Below are positions 45,063-54,609 of a DNA stretch of 64,000 nucleotides, piece after piece; positions within the stretch are counted from its first letter, which is position 1, and every line of letters starts with the position of its first letter. A program made the translations under genes and the position numbers. The notes beneath the pieces are model-generated. The model ran no database searches. It saw only the letters and a program-made list of their open reading frames with translations, and had not been told where the DNA came from. The DNA is from Leptospira levettii (GTDB lineage Bacteria; Spirochaetota; Leptospiria; Leptospirales; Leptospiraceae). The stretch spans positions 62,001-126,000 of the forward strand of contig NZ_NPDM01000004.1 of NCBI RefSeq assembly GCF_002812085.1, read 5' to 3'.

Positions 45063-45706
45063 TCGTTTTTCTGAAGATGGTCCCTGATCCCCGAAAGTAG
45101 TTCGAGGGATCTTAGGGTCCATTTTTCCAGTGCCCGGTAACGAAGCGCCATCGGGATGGGTTTTAGATAGTTTTTGAAATCCTTTGAGCCAAGTGTCTTA
45201 ATAACAGACACCATTTGGCAGGCAATCACCCGCAAGGTTGGATCGAATTCAACATGACCAAATTCCAATTGCAAAGCATCGGTAATCCGTTTTTCATAAT
45301 TTTCCCATAACCGAAGGTACCTTTGTTCCAAAGCAGGGTCATCCATCCAAGAATGAAATCCGGGTAATGATTCGATGAGTTGGTCAGGGTCAATAGACTG
45401 TATGAGTGACCAAATGAATTCTTGGAAAGCATCAAAGACAGACTGATTTTCCTTTCGAGACAAAAGACAAAGGATGAGTTGGTCACAGAATTGAACTTCC
45501 TCTCGAAAGGCTAATTCTTCCTTTGCACCAAAGTAATTGAAAATTGTTTTTACCGAGACATCGGCCTCATCAGCTATTTCAGGAACTGTGACCTGAGAGA
45601 ATCCCTTTTTTTGAAACAATTGTTTCGCAACCAGAAGTATCAATTCTTCGGTATTTTGCTTTTTTCGAATTCGCAATGGTAATCGGTTCAACATCTTCTT
45701 TTCCAT
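45059..45706 (-). CDS. TetR family transcriptional regulator
   Basis: I choose the ATG at 45706 (MEKKMLNRLPLRIRKKQ), which has AAGGA upstream, over ATG 45745. The HTH lies in ILLVAKQLFQKKGFSQVTVPEIADEADVSVKTIFNYFGAKEEL, split here as FSQVTVPEIADEADVSVKTI and FNYFGAKEEL, typical of TetR. The rest is a helical ligand domain with no recognisable specificity. It overlaps the di-haem peroxidase gene tail to tail by four bases. Target genes are unknown. Confidence 0.85.
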   Translation of the reverse strand: MEKKMLNRLPLRIRKKQNTEELILLVAKQLFQKKGFSQVTVPEIADEADVSVKTIFNYFGAKEELAFREEVQFCDQLILCLLSRKENQSVFDAFQEFIWSLIQSIDPDQLIESLPGFHSWMDDPALEQRYLRLWENYEKRITDALQLEFGHVEFDPTLRVIACQMVSVIKTLGSKDFKNYLKPIPMALRYRALEKWTLRSLELLSGIRDHLQKND

Positions 45707-46161
45707 AGTTACTTTTTTTTCCTTTTTGGTCCTAAAAACCTTCATTGCAGAAGGAATTTGAGAAAAGAGTCGTTACATTATTCCCAGAATCCGTTTTCAA
45801 AATTCAAAACTGCTTGGTAATGTACCATATAGCAGATTCGAGAAAGATAAATATTACTTGATCATAAATTTAATTTGAATGAATAAATTCAGTCAAGAAA
45901 ATATTACACTCAATATAAAAATTTATTTGGTGTAAAATCTCCAAAAATAAATTAATTACAAATCCATTGGCTAAATAAATGATTTCTGATTTAGGAAGGA
46001 ATATTTGGTTAGGGCGGGAATCATGTCCCTTTCCAATAGCCAGCCAGAAAGTTGGGTATCGATTTCCTTATTTCGTAGATCTGTTACAGGAAGGGAATTT
46101 CTACTTAGGAAGGATCATTAAAATTGTGTATTCAGGACGATAGAAGGAAAATAATTAGAAT
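45707..46161. other. 455-base intergenic region before pyrE
   Basis: The region is AT-rich, especially 45840-45990. No RNA gene, repeat or gene of convincing coding quality was seen. It should contain the promoters of the leftward TetR gene and the rightward pyrE. Confidence 0.35.
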
Positions 46162-46719
46162 ATGTCCCATACATATCGTGATCAATTATTTTCTTGGATG
46201 AAAACCCATGTGTATCGTTTTTCCGAAACACCCTTTCGCCTTGCCAGTGGATTAGAATCCCAACATTATTTTAATTGTAAGGAGGTAACCCTCCATCCTG
46301 AACGATTGGCAATTATAGCAGACTGTTTTATTGATGAAATAATTCCAAAATTAAATGTAGAATTCCAAGCGATCGGAGGCTTAACTTTAGGTGCTGATCC
46401 AATAGCATACGCTATTTCTTTGGCTTATGGAAAGAGGGGCAAAACGATTTTTCCACTTGTTGTAAGAAAAGAGTCCAAGGGTCATGGAACAGGACAACAA
46501 ATTGAAGGATTTTGGAAAGAAGTGAAATCTTGTTTGGTTGTTGATGATGTGATCACAACCGGTGGTTCCACATTAAAAGCTGTTAAAGTTTTGAGGGATG
46601 CGGGTATTAGTGTCACAAATGGAATTTGTATCCTCGATCGTGAGGAAGGTGGAAGGGAAAATTTGGAGAAAGAAAATGTTTCCATGGCTTCCATTTTTAA
46701 AAAGAGTGAGTTTTTCTAA
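46162..46719 (+). CDS. pyrE: Orotate phosphoribosyltransferase
   Basis: The 185-residue protein has the PRPP-binding motif CLVVDDVITTGGSTLKAV, the FRLASGLESQHYFNCKEVT start typical of PyrE, and YAISLAYGKRGKTIFPLVVRKESKGHG with the catalytic Lys. It converts orotate and PRPP to OMP in pyrimidine synthesis. Its stop overlaps the next gene's ATG by one base (TAATG). Confidence 0.93.
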   Translation: MSHTYRDQLFSWMKTHVYRFSETPFRLASGLESQHYFNCKEVTLHPERLAIIADCFIDEIIPKLNVEFQAIGGLTLGADPIAYAISLAYGKRGKTIFPLVVRKESKGHGTGQQIEGFWKEVKSCLVVDDVITTGGSTLKAVKVLRDAGISVTNGICILDREEGGRENLEKENVSMASIFKKSEFF

Positions 46720-47471
46720 TGAGTGAAAAAAAGACGTTCACCTATGATGTAACATATTTTCGCAAAAAATTACTGAACCGTACTTGGACTATCGTAATAC
46801 TATTTCTACTATTCGTTGCTTATAATAGTCTGCAAATTCCAGTCGAGGGACGAATACAGTTTTTCACATTATTTGTACCACTTCTGGCTCTTTTCTTTTG
46901 GTTTCTTCGAAGGAATTATTTAAAACAAATTGAAATTCTTTCGAGTGGAAAAGTGGAGTTAGAAGGTGGATTACTCAAACAATTTGATTCAAATGGCAAT
47001 TGTGCATCGATTCGTATCAAGGATTTAGAAAAAATCACATTGGATAAGTTCCGTGGTTATGATCGTGTTATTTTAGAAACGAAGGAAAAAATCCATCCAA
47101 TTGTAAATATTAAAAATCGAGAGGAATTAATTTCGATCTTAGAGAATATTTCAGGAATTAAAAAAGAGGAAGATTTAACAGACGATAGTTTGTGGAATCG
47201 AAAAACTCCTATTTATTTCATACCTAGTATGATTGCCCTATTGATGCTCTACATTCCTATGGTAAAAGTAAAGTTTCCGATTCTAAATCCTGAGTTTCTT
47301 GGTTTATTTTTTAATATTAATTTGATTATATACTTACTTTATGCTCCAGAAAAGGAAAATCATATTGATAGTAAGTTTTCTTTAAAACGAAGATTGATCT
47401 TTATTAGTTTAGTTGTATTTTTCTTTCAAGTATACACTCAACTTGAAAAAGTGGGTTGGTTTAAAAGTTAA
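46719..47471 (+). CDS. Hypothetical membrane protein
   Basis: The 250-residue protein has two N-terminal helices (TIVILFLLFVAYNSLQI; FFTLFVPLLALFFWFL), a soluble middle part (LSSGKVELEGGLLKQFDSNG, a PH-like region) and two or three helices in the C-terminal part. It may be cotranscribed with pyrE (one-base overlap), but its function does not follow from that. I recognise no family with confidence. Confidence 0.6.
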   Translation: MSEKKTFTYDVTYFRKKLLNRTWTIVILFLLFVAYNSLQIPVEGRIQFFTLFVPLLALFFWFLRRNYLKQIEILSSGKVELEGGLLKQFDSNGNCASIRIKDLEKITLDKFRGYDRVILETKEKIHPIVNIKNREELISILENISGIKKEEDLTDDSLWNRKTPIYFIPSMIALLMLYIPMVKVKFPILNPEFLGLFFNINLIIYLLYAPEKENHIDSKFSLKRRLIFISLVVFFFQVYTQLEKVGWFKS

Positions 47472-47489
47472 TACGATTGTTATATAAGG

Positions 47490-48392
47490 TCACTGTTTTG
47501 AACCAACTCCTTGGCGGATCATATTTAATTTGGCTTGGGCATAACGCCTGAGCTCAATCATTTCGTTAGCATATCGTTTTAATAGATTGTCTTGTTCCAT
47601 TCTACTCTCCATTAGCTGGATTGTATCTCGGACATATTTGATGTCTTTTTCTTCCTTTAATTTCCCACTTTGTATTAATTTTTTTACAATATCAAATTCA
47701 TATTTTCTGAAATGAACTCTAAGTAAAAACTCAGTGGAAAAGTTCTCTTTCGCCTTTACCCAATTTGAATCAATTTTCTCCTTTGGTGCTTGGTCTTTTA
47801 ATTGGTCGATTGCCCTTTTAGTTGGGTCAGTCTCTCTGAAGTTTGCACTATTTGCTAATTCCTCTGCAACTAATACTTCGTCTTTATATATTTCCTGGAG
47901 TTTATTTCTTCTCCACTGGTCAGTATATTCGTAACTTTGAGCAGTCAACATCCTTTGAAATTCTTCCAACATCACGGATAAGTTAATTGAACGACCTAAA
48001 GGAGTGTTGTTAAATTCTTTTATTTTTGGAAACAATTCTCGAGTGATTTGAAATGCGGATTTTCGTTTGTAATTACTCGCTTCATAAAGTTTTTCCAATG
48101 ATTCTTCTGAATGTTTTTTTAATTCATTCAGAATGAATGGTTCAGCAAGTACATAAGCATCTTCACCATATACAAACAAATTAGGGTCTGGTGATACAAT
48201 TGATACTATGAATATATAGTGACTATCTCTAAGTGAAGTTAAAAGTTTCCGAATATCTTCTTCGGTGCGAGCTAGTTGGGATGACCAAACTCTTAAATGG
48301 GTATCGGAAGTTGGAATTTTTTCTCGAGATTCTAAATTCTCCTTTCGAATCATTTCTGCGAGATCCAAACAAACTTTAATACTTCCTGCCAT
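47490..48392 (-). CDS. Hypothetical cytoplasmic protein
   Basis: The 300-residue protein has no signal peptide or membrane helix. It is mostly helical with a possible coiled coil at the C-terminal (KYVRDTIQLMESRMEQDN) and a winged-helix-like N-terminal region (VWSSQLARTEEDIRKLLTSL). No known family is recognised. It is convergent with the hypothetical membrane gene and lies 37 bases downstream of the ABC permease gene on the same strand, so it may be its operon partner. Confidence 0.55.
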   Translation of the reverse strand: MAGSIKVCLDLAEMIRKENLESREKIPTSDTHLRVWSSQLARTEEDIRKLLTSLRDSHYIFIVSIVSPDPNLFVYGEDAYVLAEPFILNELKKHSEESLEKLYEASNYKRKSAFQITRELFPKIKEFNNTPLGRSINLSVMLEEFQRMLTAQSYEYTDQWRRNKLQEIYKDEVLVAEELANSANFRETDPTKRAIDQLKDQAPKEKIDSNWVKAKENFSTEFLLRVHFRKYEFDIVKKLIQSGKLKEEKDIKYVRDTIQLMESRMEQDNLLKRYANEMIELRRYAQAKLNMIRQGVGSKQ

Positions 48393-48429
48393 GTCTTAAA
48401 ATTAAGTAAGGTATATTTTTGGTAAAGAA

Positions 48430-50895
48430 TTATTCGTAATTCAACTCTTTTGAAATCTTCATTCTGTAAACAAAATAAAAAGGGATAATCGTTATAATCG
48501 TTGCATATAAAAGTATTAAGATCGGTAGATTCGCTACAAAGTGAACTGGGTATGTGAAAATCAAATTCCAACCAAATGCATTTTGGTTAATTCCAAATAT
48601 GACTATCGGTGAAAGAATTAGGCTATTTAAAATTCCAGAAGTCATTCCAGCAAATAATAGAAATAGAGTTTGGTAGAATAATAATAAAAATATTTGTAAG
48701 AAATTCATTCCTATCGCTTTTAAACCAGCTAGAATTCTAGATTTTTCTTTTACATAATAAAAAATTGAGGTGGCTAAGGATAAAAGTGAAATAAGAATCG
48801 CTGTAAGTTTTAGTGAATCTAGCACAGAAAACACCCGATTCATCCCTGTTAAATAGAGTTCTTTCACTTTTTCTTGATCCAAGTAAATGAGTTCGTTTTC
48901 ACTCGCGAGCTGTTTCAATTTAAGTAATGCCTCATCTTTCTTGGATAAATCGGAAATGGTTAATCGAATAGAGTTTAATTCTTGGATTGGAAATAATGAT
49001 TTGTATAATGAAAAATCCATAATAATAGTTCCTCTCTCGGAGAAAAAATTTTCTTTTTCATCTAGTACTTTTAGGCTAATTATACCTTCATTGGGGGAGT
49101 TGACTTTTAATAGACTCTCCTTACAGATTTTTTCAAGATAACATAAGTTCTTTGAAACAAAAATTCCATCTTTGTTTTCGTTTTCTTTAAAGTTTAATAC
49201 ATGTAAAGTGTAATATTTTCCATTAACTATAAATTTGGAATTTATAAAAAATGGTTCAACCTGGCTAAATAAGTTTGTTTTTTCTAATTCATTTAGTAGG
49301 TGAATTGAAACTCCCGGTTCACCTGAGTTTAATTTTTTTTCATTAATTAATGAAAAATCAGATTGGTTTTCTTCCTGTATCCACTTCTTTAGCGAATTCT
49401 CATAACTTAAAGTCAAACTAGATAATGTAAATACTAAGGACGTTGCTAACATAATCGTAGAGATAGTTAAACCATTTTTCCATGCTTCCATTTCAATTTC
49501 TTTCATTGCTAAATGGAAACTGGTTGATAGATTGAACTGTTCTGAAAATTTCGATATCCATTTCACTATTAAGGGAATCGAAACGTAATTTATCAAAATA
49601 AAACCAAGTATAACAAGAGATACACCTATTAGTCCAGGTAGAATCTGTTTTTGAATCTTTATGCACCCGATGACAATCCCTAAAAATATGAGAAAAAATG
49701 AGAGAAACCATTTTAATTGTAAGGAGAATTTCGGTTTTGTTGGTGCTTCATTCCTTTCCTTCAATAATTCGATTGGTAAGATGTTATAAGCTTTTATTGC
49801 ATTGAATAATGCACTCAATATTGAGCCAGCAATGGATAAGAATATTCCATATAATACAATCATAATTGGGAATGATCTGTATGATTCTAATTGGGAGGAA
49901 TCAGTCAATGTTGTAGAAGTTTGAAAAAAATTTAAATTTGCGAATGTGATTCCTATGAAAGTCCCAATGATTCCGCCAATTAAGCCTAAAAGTAAAGCGA
50001 GAGTCATAAACAGAAAAAAGTTATTTAAACGAGATCCGCCTATTGAAAGTAAGATACCAAATTCAGTTTTACGTGATAAAAAAATTCCAGTATAAATATT
50101 CGAAACCATAAAAAAAGAAATAAGGACTGAAACTAGAGAGATGATTGTTAAATTTATTTTCAAGGAAGCAAGAGCAACCCCGGCTCTTTCTTTGATCTCA
50201 TCCATTGTTTCAAATTTCCAATTTTGATTTCTGAGCAATTGAGTGAAGTTAACATTCCAGGATTCGAATCTTGCTTCATTTTGAATTAAAATGTTGATTG
50301 TAGTATATGTATTTTTTAATTCACAGATTGATTGTAATCGTTCAATATCTGTTACAATGAATAATCCGTTACTCTCTATTGACATTGTATCAGCAAAATT
50401 GATCGTTAGGATTTGATTACATAAATTTATGGAAACTTGCTTGTTCTCGTGTTTGATTTTCTGTAGTAAAGAATTGCTAATAAAATACTTAGGGAATTTT
50501 TCGCTATTGATTTGATGGTTCGAGTTGTTATTGAATGTAATTAGATCTCTACCTATAATTGGAAAACTTAACGATTGATTGTCAGTAAGCGTTGTATATC
50601 CTTTTATGAATAACTCTGGTTCAATATGGAAAACTTCTGGCAAATTTGAGTCTAATGAACGTAATGTTTTTGAATCAACTCTACTGTGCGTTGCATTCGG
50701 TACATATCTCCCGATCATATTTTGTGAATTAAAACCAATTGTTTGGTCTACTAAACTTTTTTCAGCTTTCCATCCGTTAATTTGGGTACTGACAAATAAT
50801 GCGATTCCAAGTGTTATACCAACTAAATTAAAAAACACTTTGCTTCGATTATTCTTCAAATAACCAAAAATGAAATTCAAATATAAATGAATCAT
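48430..50895 (-). CDS. ABC transporter permease, FtsX/LolC-like
   Basis: The 821-residue protein begins with a membrane helix and periplasmic domain, then a three-helix FtsX block (LKINLTIISLVSVLISFFMV; LFLMTALALLLG-type region), a second periplasmic domain and a final FtsX block (SLKLTAILISLLSLATSIFY). Two FtsX blocks make it a fused-type exporter. The partner ATPase at 50892 overlaps by four bases. This pair is of the LolCDE/MacB type; lipoprotein release or export is the likely class of function, but substrate is unknown. Confidence 0.85.
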   Translation of the reverse strand: MIHLYLNFIFGYLKNNRSKVFFNLVGITLGIALFVSTQINGWKAEKSLVDQTIGFNSQNMIGRYVPNATHSRVDSKTLRSLDSNLPEVFHIEPELFIKGYTTLTDNQSLSFPIIGRDLITFNNNSNHQINSEKFPKYFISNSLLQKIKHENKQVSINLCNQILTINFADTMSIESNGLFIVTDIERLQSICELKNTYTTINILIQNEARFESWNVNFTQLLRNQNWKFETMDEIKERAGVALASLKINLTIISLVSVLISFFMVSNIYTGIFLSRKTEFGILLSIGGSRLNNFFLFMTLALLLGLIGGIIGTFIGITFANLNFFQTSTTLTDSSQLESYRSFPIMIVLYGIFLSIAGSILSALFNAIKAYNILPIELLKERNEAPTKPKFSLQLKWFLSFFLIFLGIVIGCIKIQKQILPGLIGVSLVILGFILINYVSIPLIVKWISKFSEQFNLSTSFHLAMKEIEMEAWKNGLTISTIMLATSLVFTLSSLTLSYENSLKKWIQEENQSDFSLINEKKLNSGEPGVSIHLLNELEKTNLFSQVEPFFINSKFIVNGKYYTLHVLNFKENENKDGIFVSKNLCYLEKICKESLLKVNSPNEGIISLKVLDEKENFFSERGTIIMDFSLYKSLFPIQELNSIRLTISDLSKKDEALLKLKQLASENELIYLDQEKVKELYLTGMNRVFSVLDSLKLTAILISLLSLATSIFYYVKEKSRILAGLKAIGMNFLQIFLLLFYQTLFLLFAGMTSGILNSLILSPIVIFGINQNAFGWNLIFTYPVHFVANLPILILLYATIITIIPFYFVYRMKISKELNYE

Positions 50896-51569
50896 TTTTT
50901 GATTAAAGATCCATCTAACATATGATAGTTTGAATTTCCTGATTTTCCGATTTCTTCGTTGTGAGTTACTATAAAAACAGTTATCCCTAGCTCAGAGACA
51001 CATTTTTGGAATAATTCTAAAACTTGTTCGGAAGATTTTGAATCTAGATTTCCAGTGGGCTCATCACCAAAAATAATCTTCGGTTCATGAACAATCGATC
51101 TGGCAATCGAAACTCTTTGTTTTTCGCCTCCAGACATTTCTTTTGGTGTAAAATTCCATCGATGGTTTAATCCAACTACGTCCAAAATTTCCCTAGATTT
51201 TCTCTCAGCGAATTTTTTACTCTTTCCCGCTAGGAGGAGGGGGATTGAGACATTTTCCACTGCCGTGAGATAGGGAAATAAATGAAAGAACTGGAAAACG
51301 ATTCCTATTTGGTCTCTCCTGTATTCTGTTAGCTTACCTTCAGATGCGCCTACCATTTCTTGACCAAAAATTTGAACACTTCCTTCATCAGCGGTCTCGA
51401 TGGCAGAAAGGATATTTAACAAGGTGGATTTTCCACTCCCAGACGGACCCATGAGTGTAACGAATTGTTTTGCAGGAATTTTTATGTGGAGATTCTGTAA
51501 CACAGGTATTGTGAGGGAACCTTGTTTGTAGCTTTTTTTCAGATTTTTTACATCAACTGCATAATTCAT
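50892..51569 (-). CDS. ABC transporter ATP-binding protein, LolD/MacB type
   Basis: The 225-residue ATPase has Walker A GPSGSGKST, ABC signature MSGGEKQRVSIARS, Walker B FGDEPTGNLDS and a switch His in VTHNEE. NLDSKSSEQVLELFQKC is typical of the LolD/FtsE/MacB subfamily. It is translationally coupled to the FtsX-like permease (four-base overlap). Confidence 0.93.
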   Translation of the reverse strand: MNYAVDVKNLKKSYKQGSLTIPVLQNLHIKIPAKQFVTLMGPSGSGKSTLLNILSAIETADEGSVQIFGQEMVGASEGKLTEYRRDQIGIVFQFFHLFPYLTAVENVSIPLLLAGKSKKFAERKSREILDVVGLNHRWNFTPKEMSGGEKQRVSIARSIVHEPKIIFGDEPTGNLDSKSSEQVLELFQKCVSELGITVFIVTHNEEIGKSGNSNYHMLDGSLIKK

Positions 51570-51753
51570 CTTTGATTTGCCAATTTCACCAATTTGTCTT
51601 GAACCACTTCCTTATAATAGGACAGTTAAAAGCTCCATTTGGATCGGAAACGGAGAGTGCCAGTTTGTTTTTTAGAACCTTTTTTGGGTTTTTAAAAGCA
51701 GAGGAATGTCCATTTTGTTATGATTCTAAAATGGAGTAGGGGAACTCTCAGTT

Positions 51754-51774
51754 TTTTTTCACTCAGTGAAAAAA
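51754..51774. promoter_or_regulatory. Perfect 21-bp dyad, operator or terminator
   Basis: Arms TTTTTTCACT and AGTGAAAAAA flank a single C. It is fully symmetrical and lies 201 bases upstream of the Hyf-like operon start. With no loop, it fits an operator better than a hairpin terminator. Confidence 0.35.
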
Positions 51775-51864
51775 TCAAAAAATTCGTTTGTGAATATGGA
51801 ACTGGTATGTCTTCTATTGGCTAAGAGGTATTTTGTATCAAATTGCGGCGATCAAATGTATTTT

Positions 51865-51877
51865 TACTCTTAGAGTA
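51865..51877. promoter_or_regulatory. Perfect 13-bp dyad before the Hyf-like operon
   Basis: TACTCT, one T, AGAGTA. It lies 98 bases before the operon's first start codon. A short symmetrical site of this kind may bind a dimeric regulator. Confidence 0.25.
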
Positions 51878-51974
51878 TTTAGAAAACAATACTTTCGTTC
51901 GTCCTAATTTAGTTTAGAAGAACTCCTAAAAAATCAAATGATTCTCTATCTAGGATTTAAATTTTGGTCAACTT

Positions 51975-53717
51975 ATGTTAGAAGATAAACGTATATCGAT
52001 TTTGAGATCTTTCGTTGTTGGGATTGCGGCTTTGTCACCACTCCTCATTCTAATCATAACTAACGAAGATATTTTATCTGTCGACTTCCCTATATTAGTT
52101 GGTCTTTTTATCCAAGCTTACATAGGATTTTCATCGTTTATGCTTGTCCAATCATATGAACCAAAGGAGAAAAATAAAGTAACAGTTGGTTATGCAGTTT
52201 TTTGGTCTGCATTGGGTATTTGTTATATCTCTGGTAAATCATTGATGATGCCGATAGCTCTTGAAATCACCTCATTTTCGACCATTCTGATTTATTCGGG
52301 TACCGAATATGGGAAAAAACAAATCGAGAGTTTAGGATCTTTACTTTTAGCGTCAGGTATTTCTGCTTTATTTTTATCTGCTTGGGTGATGTTACCAGAT
52401 GGTGATAATATTGGAATTATATTATTGTTAATTGGACTTCTAATTAAATCTGGATTCTCTGGTTTTCATATTTGGTTACCTAAGGTAAATGAAGGAGGAC
52501 CGTCACATGCTCTCGGATCTTTTGCAGGTGTTTTAGAAATATTTCCTTTATTATTATTTTATCGTTATGTCCTACCGAATCAGTTGGATCCAATCATCTA
52601 TCAAGTATTATTTCCGTTAGCTGCCTTGGGTATATTTTTCGGTGGTATCACAAGTTTTTTTCATAAAGATCCAAAAATATCATTAGCATATAGTTCTATT
52701 GAATCACTTAATTTTTTATGGTTATGTTTGATTATAACGGGAATGTTTCAGTTTTCCGGTGATACCGACTTAATGAATTTAAGTAACTCATTTAGGATTT
52801 TGTTCTTTCTAAGTTTACTCCATCATTCTTTCTCGAAAACGTTTCAACTTTTTTCAATAGGAATGGTTTCAAGACTTATTAATTCAAACAACAGTGATGA
52901 ATTGAAAGGTATCGGTAGATTACTTGGAATATCGCCGTTACTATTAGGAGCTGGCACTTTTAGTTATGCTGTATTACCAGGCACCATAGGTTTTGTTTCG
53001 GAAGCAACATACTTTTATTTAAATGCCAGGATATTAGATCTACCGATTGGTCGTTCAGTGTTTTTGTTGCCTTCAATGATTTTCATCTTTTTTGGAATCG
53101 TTCTCGGTGGATTTACACATATTAAATTGTATATAACAATGTTTTTGTCTATTCCACGGAACAATATGAACTTACTTCCGTTTGGGGATATGCAAAAACG
53201 TTGGTTATACATTTCTCTATTAAGTCTCGCCTTTACGATTTATCTATTTCCACTCGCATTGCCATTATTTGTTGAGTTACCCATGTTAAAACCGTTTGCC
53301 GATCAACAATTGATCGATTGGTTTTGGAATATTTCTTTTGTATCGATGGTTACAATTTTAATTATAATGTTTTTTTATTTTTATGATCGTTGGAATCGGG
53401 TGAAAATATCAGACTTAAAACGAAAAACTTGGGATTGTGGTGGGGGTTATTCGGGACACGAACTTTCAGTTCCTTCGACTGTTTTTTCCAAACCACTGAA
53501 AAATTCTTTGGGAAGGTATTTTGTGAATAAGATGGGAGATTCAATAGTTGATAATTTGATTATCAATTCTCTGACATTTATATTTAATTTTGGTACCAAA
53601 TTTGTTTCTTCAACAAATGAACCTAAGGAAGAAGATATTAGTAAATATTTGGCGATTTCATCTATGTTTTTGATCTTCATTTTTTCACTACTAATTTTCG
53701 GCGATTTTAAAGGATAA
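51975..53717 (+). CDS. HyfB/HycC-like proton-translocating membrane subunit
   Basis: The 580-residue protein has about 14 membrane helices and the NuoL/NuoN-like antiporter core: LLIKSGFSGFHIWLPKVNEG (TM Lys), then GPSHALGSFA, and HHSFSKTFQLF with a second Lys. The C-terminal KTWDCGGGY, followed by VPSTVFSKPLKN, is specific for HyfB/HycC-type subunits of group 4 hydrogenases. It is the first gene of a six-gene run. It would translocate H+ or Na+ in the inner membrane. Confidence 0.85.
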   Translation: MLEDKRISILRSFVVGIAALSPLLILIITNEDILSVDFPILVGLFIQAYIGFSSFMLVQSYEPKEKNKVTVGYAVFWSALGICYISGKSLMMPIALEITSFSTILIYSGTEYGKKQIESLGSLLLASGISALFLSAWVMLPDGDNIGIILLLIGLLIKSGFSGFHIWLPKVNEGGPSHALGSFAGVLEIFPLLLFYRYVLPNQLDPIIYQVLFPLAALGIFFGGITSFFHKDPKISLAYSSIESLNFLWLCLIITGMFQFSGDTDLMNLSNSFRILFFLSLLHHSFSKTFQLFSIGMVSRLINSNNSDELKGIGRLLGISPLLLGAGTFSYAVLPGTIGFVSEATYFYLNARILDLPIGRSVFLLPSMIFIFFGIVLGGFTHIKLYITMFLSIPRNNMNLLPFGDMQKRWLYISLLSLAFTIYLFPLALPLFVELPMLKPFADQQLIDWFWNISFVSMVTILIIMFFYFYDRWNRVKISDLKRKTWDCGGGYSGHELSVPSTVFSKPLKNSLGRYFVNKMGDSIVDNLIINSLTFIFNFGTKFVSSTNEPKEEDISKYLAISSMFLIFIFSLLIFGDFKG

Positions 53718-53721
53718 CATC

Positions 53722-54600
53722 ATGGAGACCTACATTCATTTTGTTTACTTAGTTATTTTATTTGTATGCCTTCCATTTTTGTTAACAGGTATTTTTCGCA
53801 AAGTAAGAGCATATGCACAAGGTAGGCGTGGGCCAAAAGTAATCCAATTTTATTTGGAAATTTGTAAATCGTTTTTGAAAGTTCCAGTTGTAAACAACAA
53901 CTTTTCTTCTATTTCAAAGTTAGCTCCGAGGATTGTAATTTATTCATCATTGATGATATGGAGTATCGTTCTCTTTGAATGGGCACCATTTATTTTAATT
54001 CCATTTTTTTTAGCATTATATCGATTTGCTTATATTGGTTTTGCGATGGAAGGTGCAACTTCCTTTGGTGGCATGGCATCGGGTAGAGAAATTTTATTGT
54101 CAGTGATGGTAGAGCCAACTTTTATACTCATGATACTTGCTGCGCAATCCCATATCGAAATTTCAGAAACTCCTCAAGGAATATTGATAGGATTACTATT
54201 TTTATCATTATCCTTTATCGCAATTCTTGCGGAATTAGCAAAACCTCCATTTGATGATCCGAGAACTCATCTAGAGTTAACAATGGTTCATGAAGCAATG
54301 ATTTTGGAAGCGTCTGGTCGACAATTGGCATTTTTTGAATTAGCTAGTTCTGTTAAACTTTCTGCATTACTAGTATTTTTAGTAAAGTTAGCATTGGAAC
54401 ATTCAAAACTTTTTAAATCCAAGTATTTGAATGGTATCAATCAAGAATTTTTGATTTTACCTGCAGTGGTGTTTTTGTCGATTTTGATAGGTTTTTGGGA
54501 AGCAAATAGTGTTCGAAGGAAATGGACTTGGATACCTGAATTTATGGGACTAGCCTTTATTGCTATTTTGATATTGGGAACACTAGTTAAACTTTCATAG
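53722..54600 (+). CDS. HyfC/HycD-like membrane anchor subunit (NuoH family)
   Basis: The 292-residue protein has about eight helices. RRGPKVIQFYLEICKSFLK, GMASGREILLSVMVEPTF and AKPPFDDPRTHLELTMVHEA (with the conserved acidic residues) match HyfC/HycD. It joins the soluble arm to the pump subunits. Gene starts four bases after the hyfB-like stop and ends nine bases before the next. Confidence 0.9.
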   Translation: METYIHFVYLVILFVCLPFLLTGIFRKVRAYAQGRRGPKVIQFYLEICKSFLKVPVVNNNFSSISKLAPRIVIYSSLMIWSIVLFEWAPFILIPFFLALYRFAYIGFAMEGATSFGGMASGREILLSVMVEPTFILMILAAQSHIEISETPQGILIGLLFLSLSFIAILAELAKPPFDDPRTHLELTMVHEAMILEASGRQLAFFELASSVKLSALLVFLVKLALEHSKLFKSKYLNGINQEFLILPAVVFLSILIGFWEANSVRRKWTWIPEFMGLAFIAILILGTLVKLS

Positions 54601-54609
54601 GATAATTCA

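Larger units (their letters stand above)
51570..51974. other. 405-base region upstream of the hydrogenase-4-like operon
   Basis: It holds no gene. Two perfect dyads are annotated separately (51754-51774 and 51865-51877), and the region should contain the divergent promoters of the ABC exporter and the Hyf-like operon. Confidence 0.5.
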
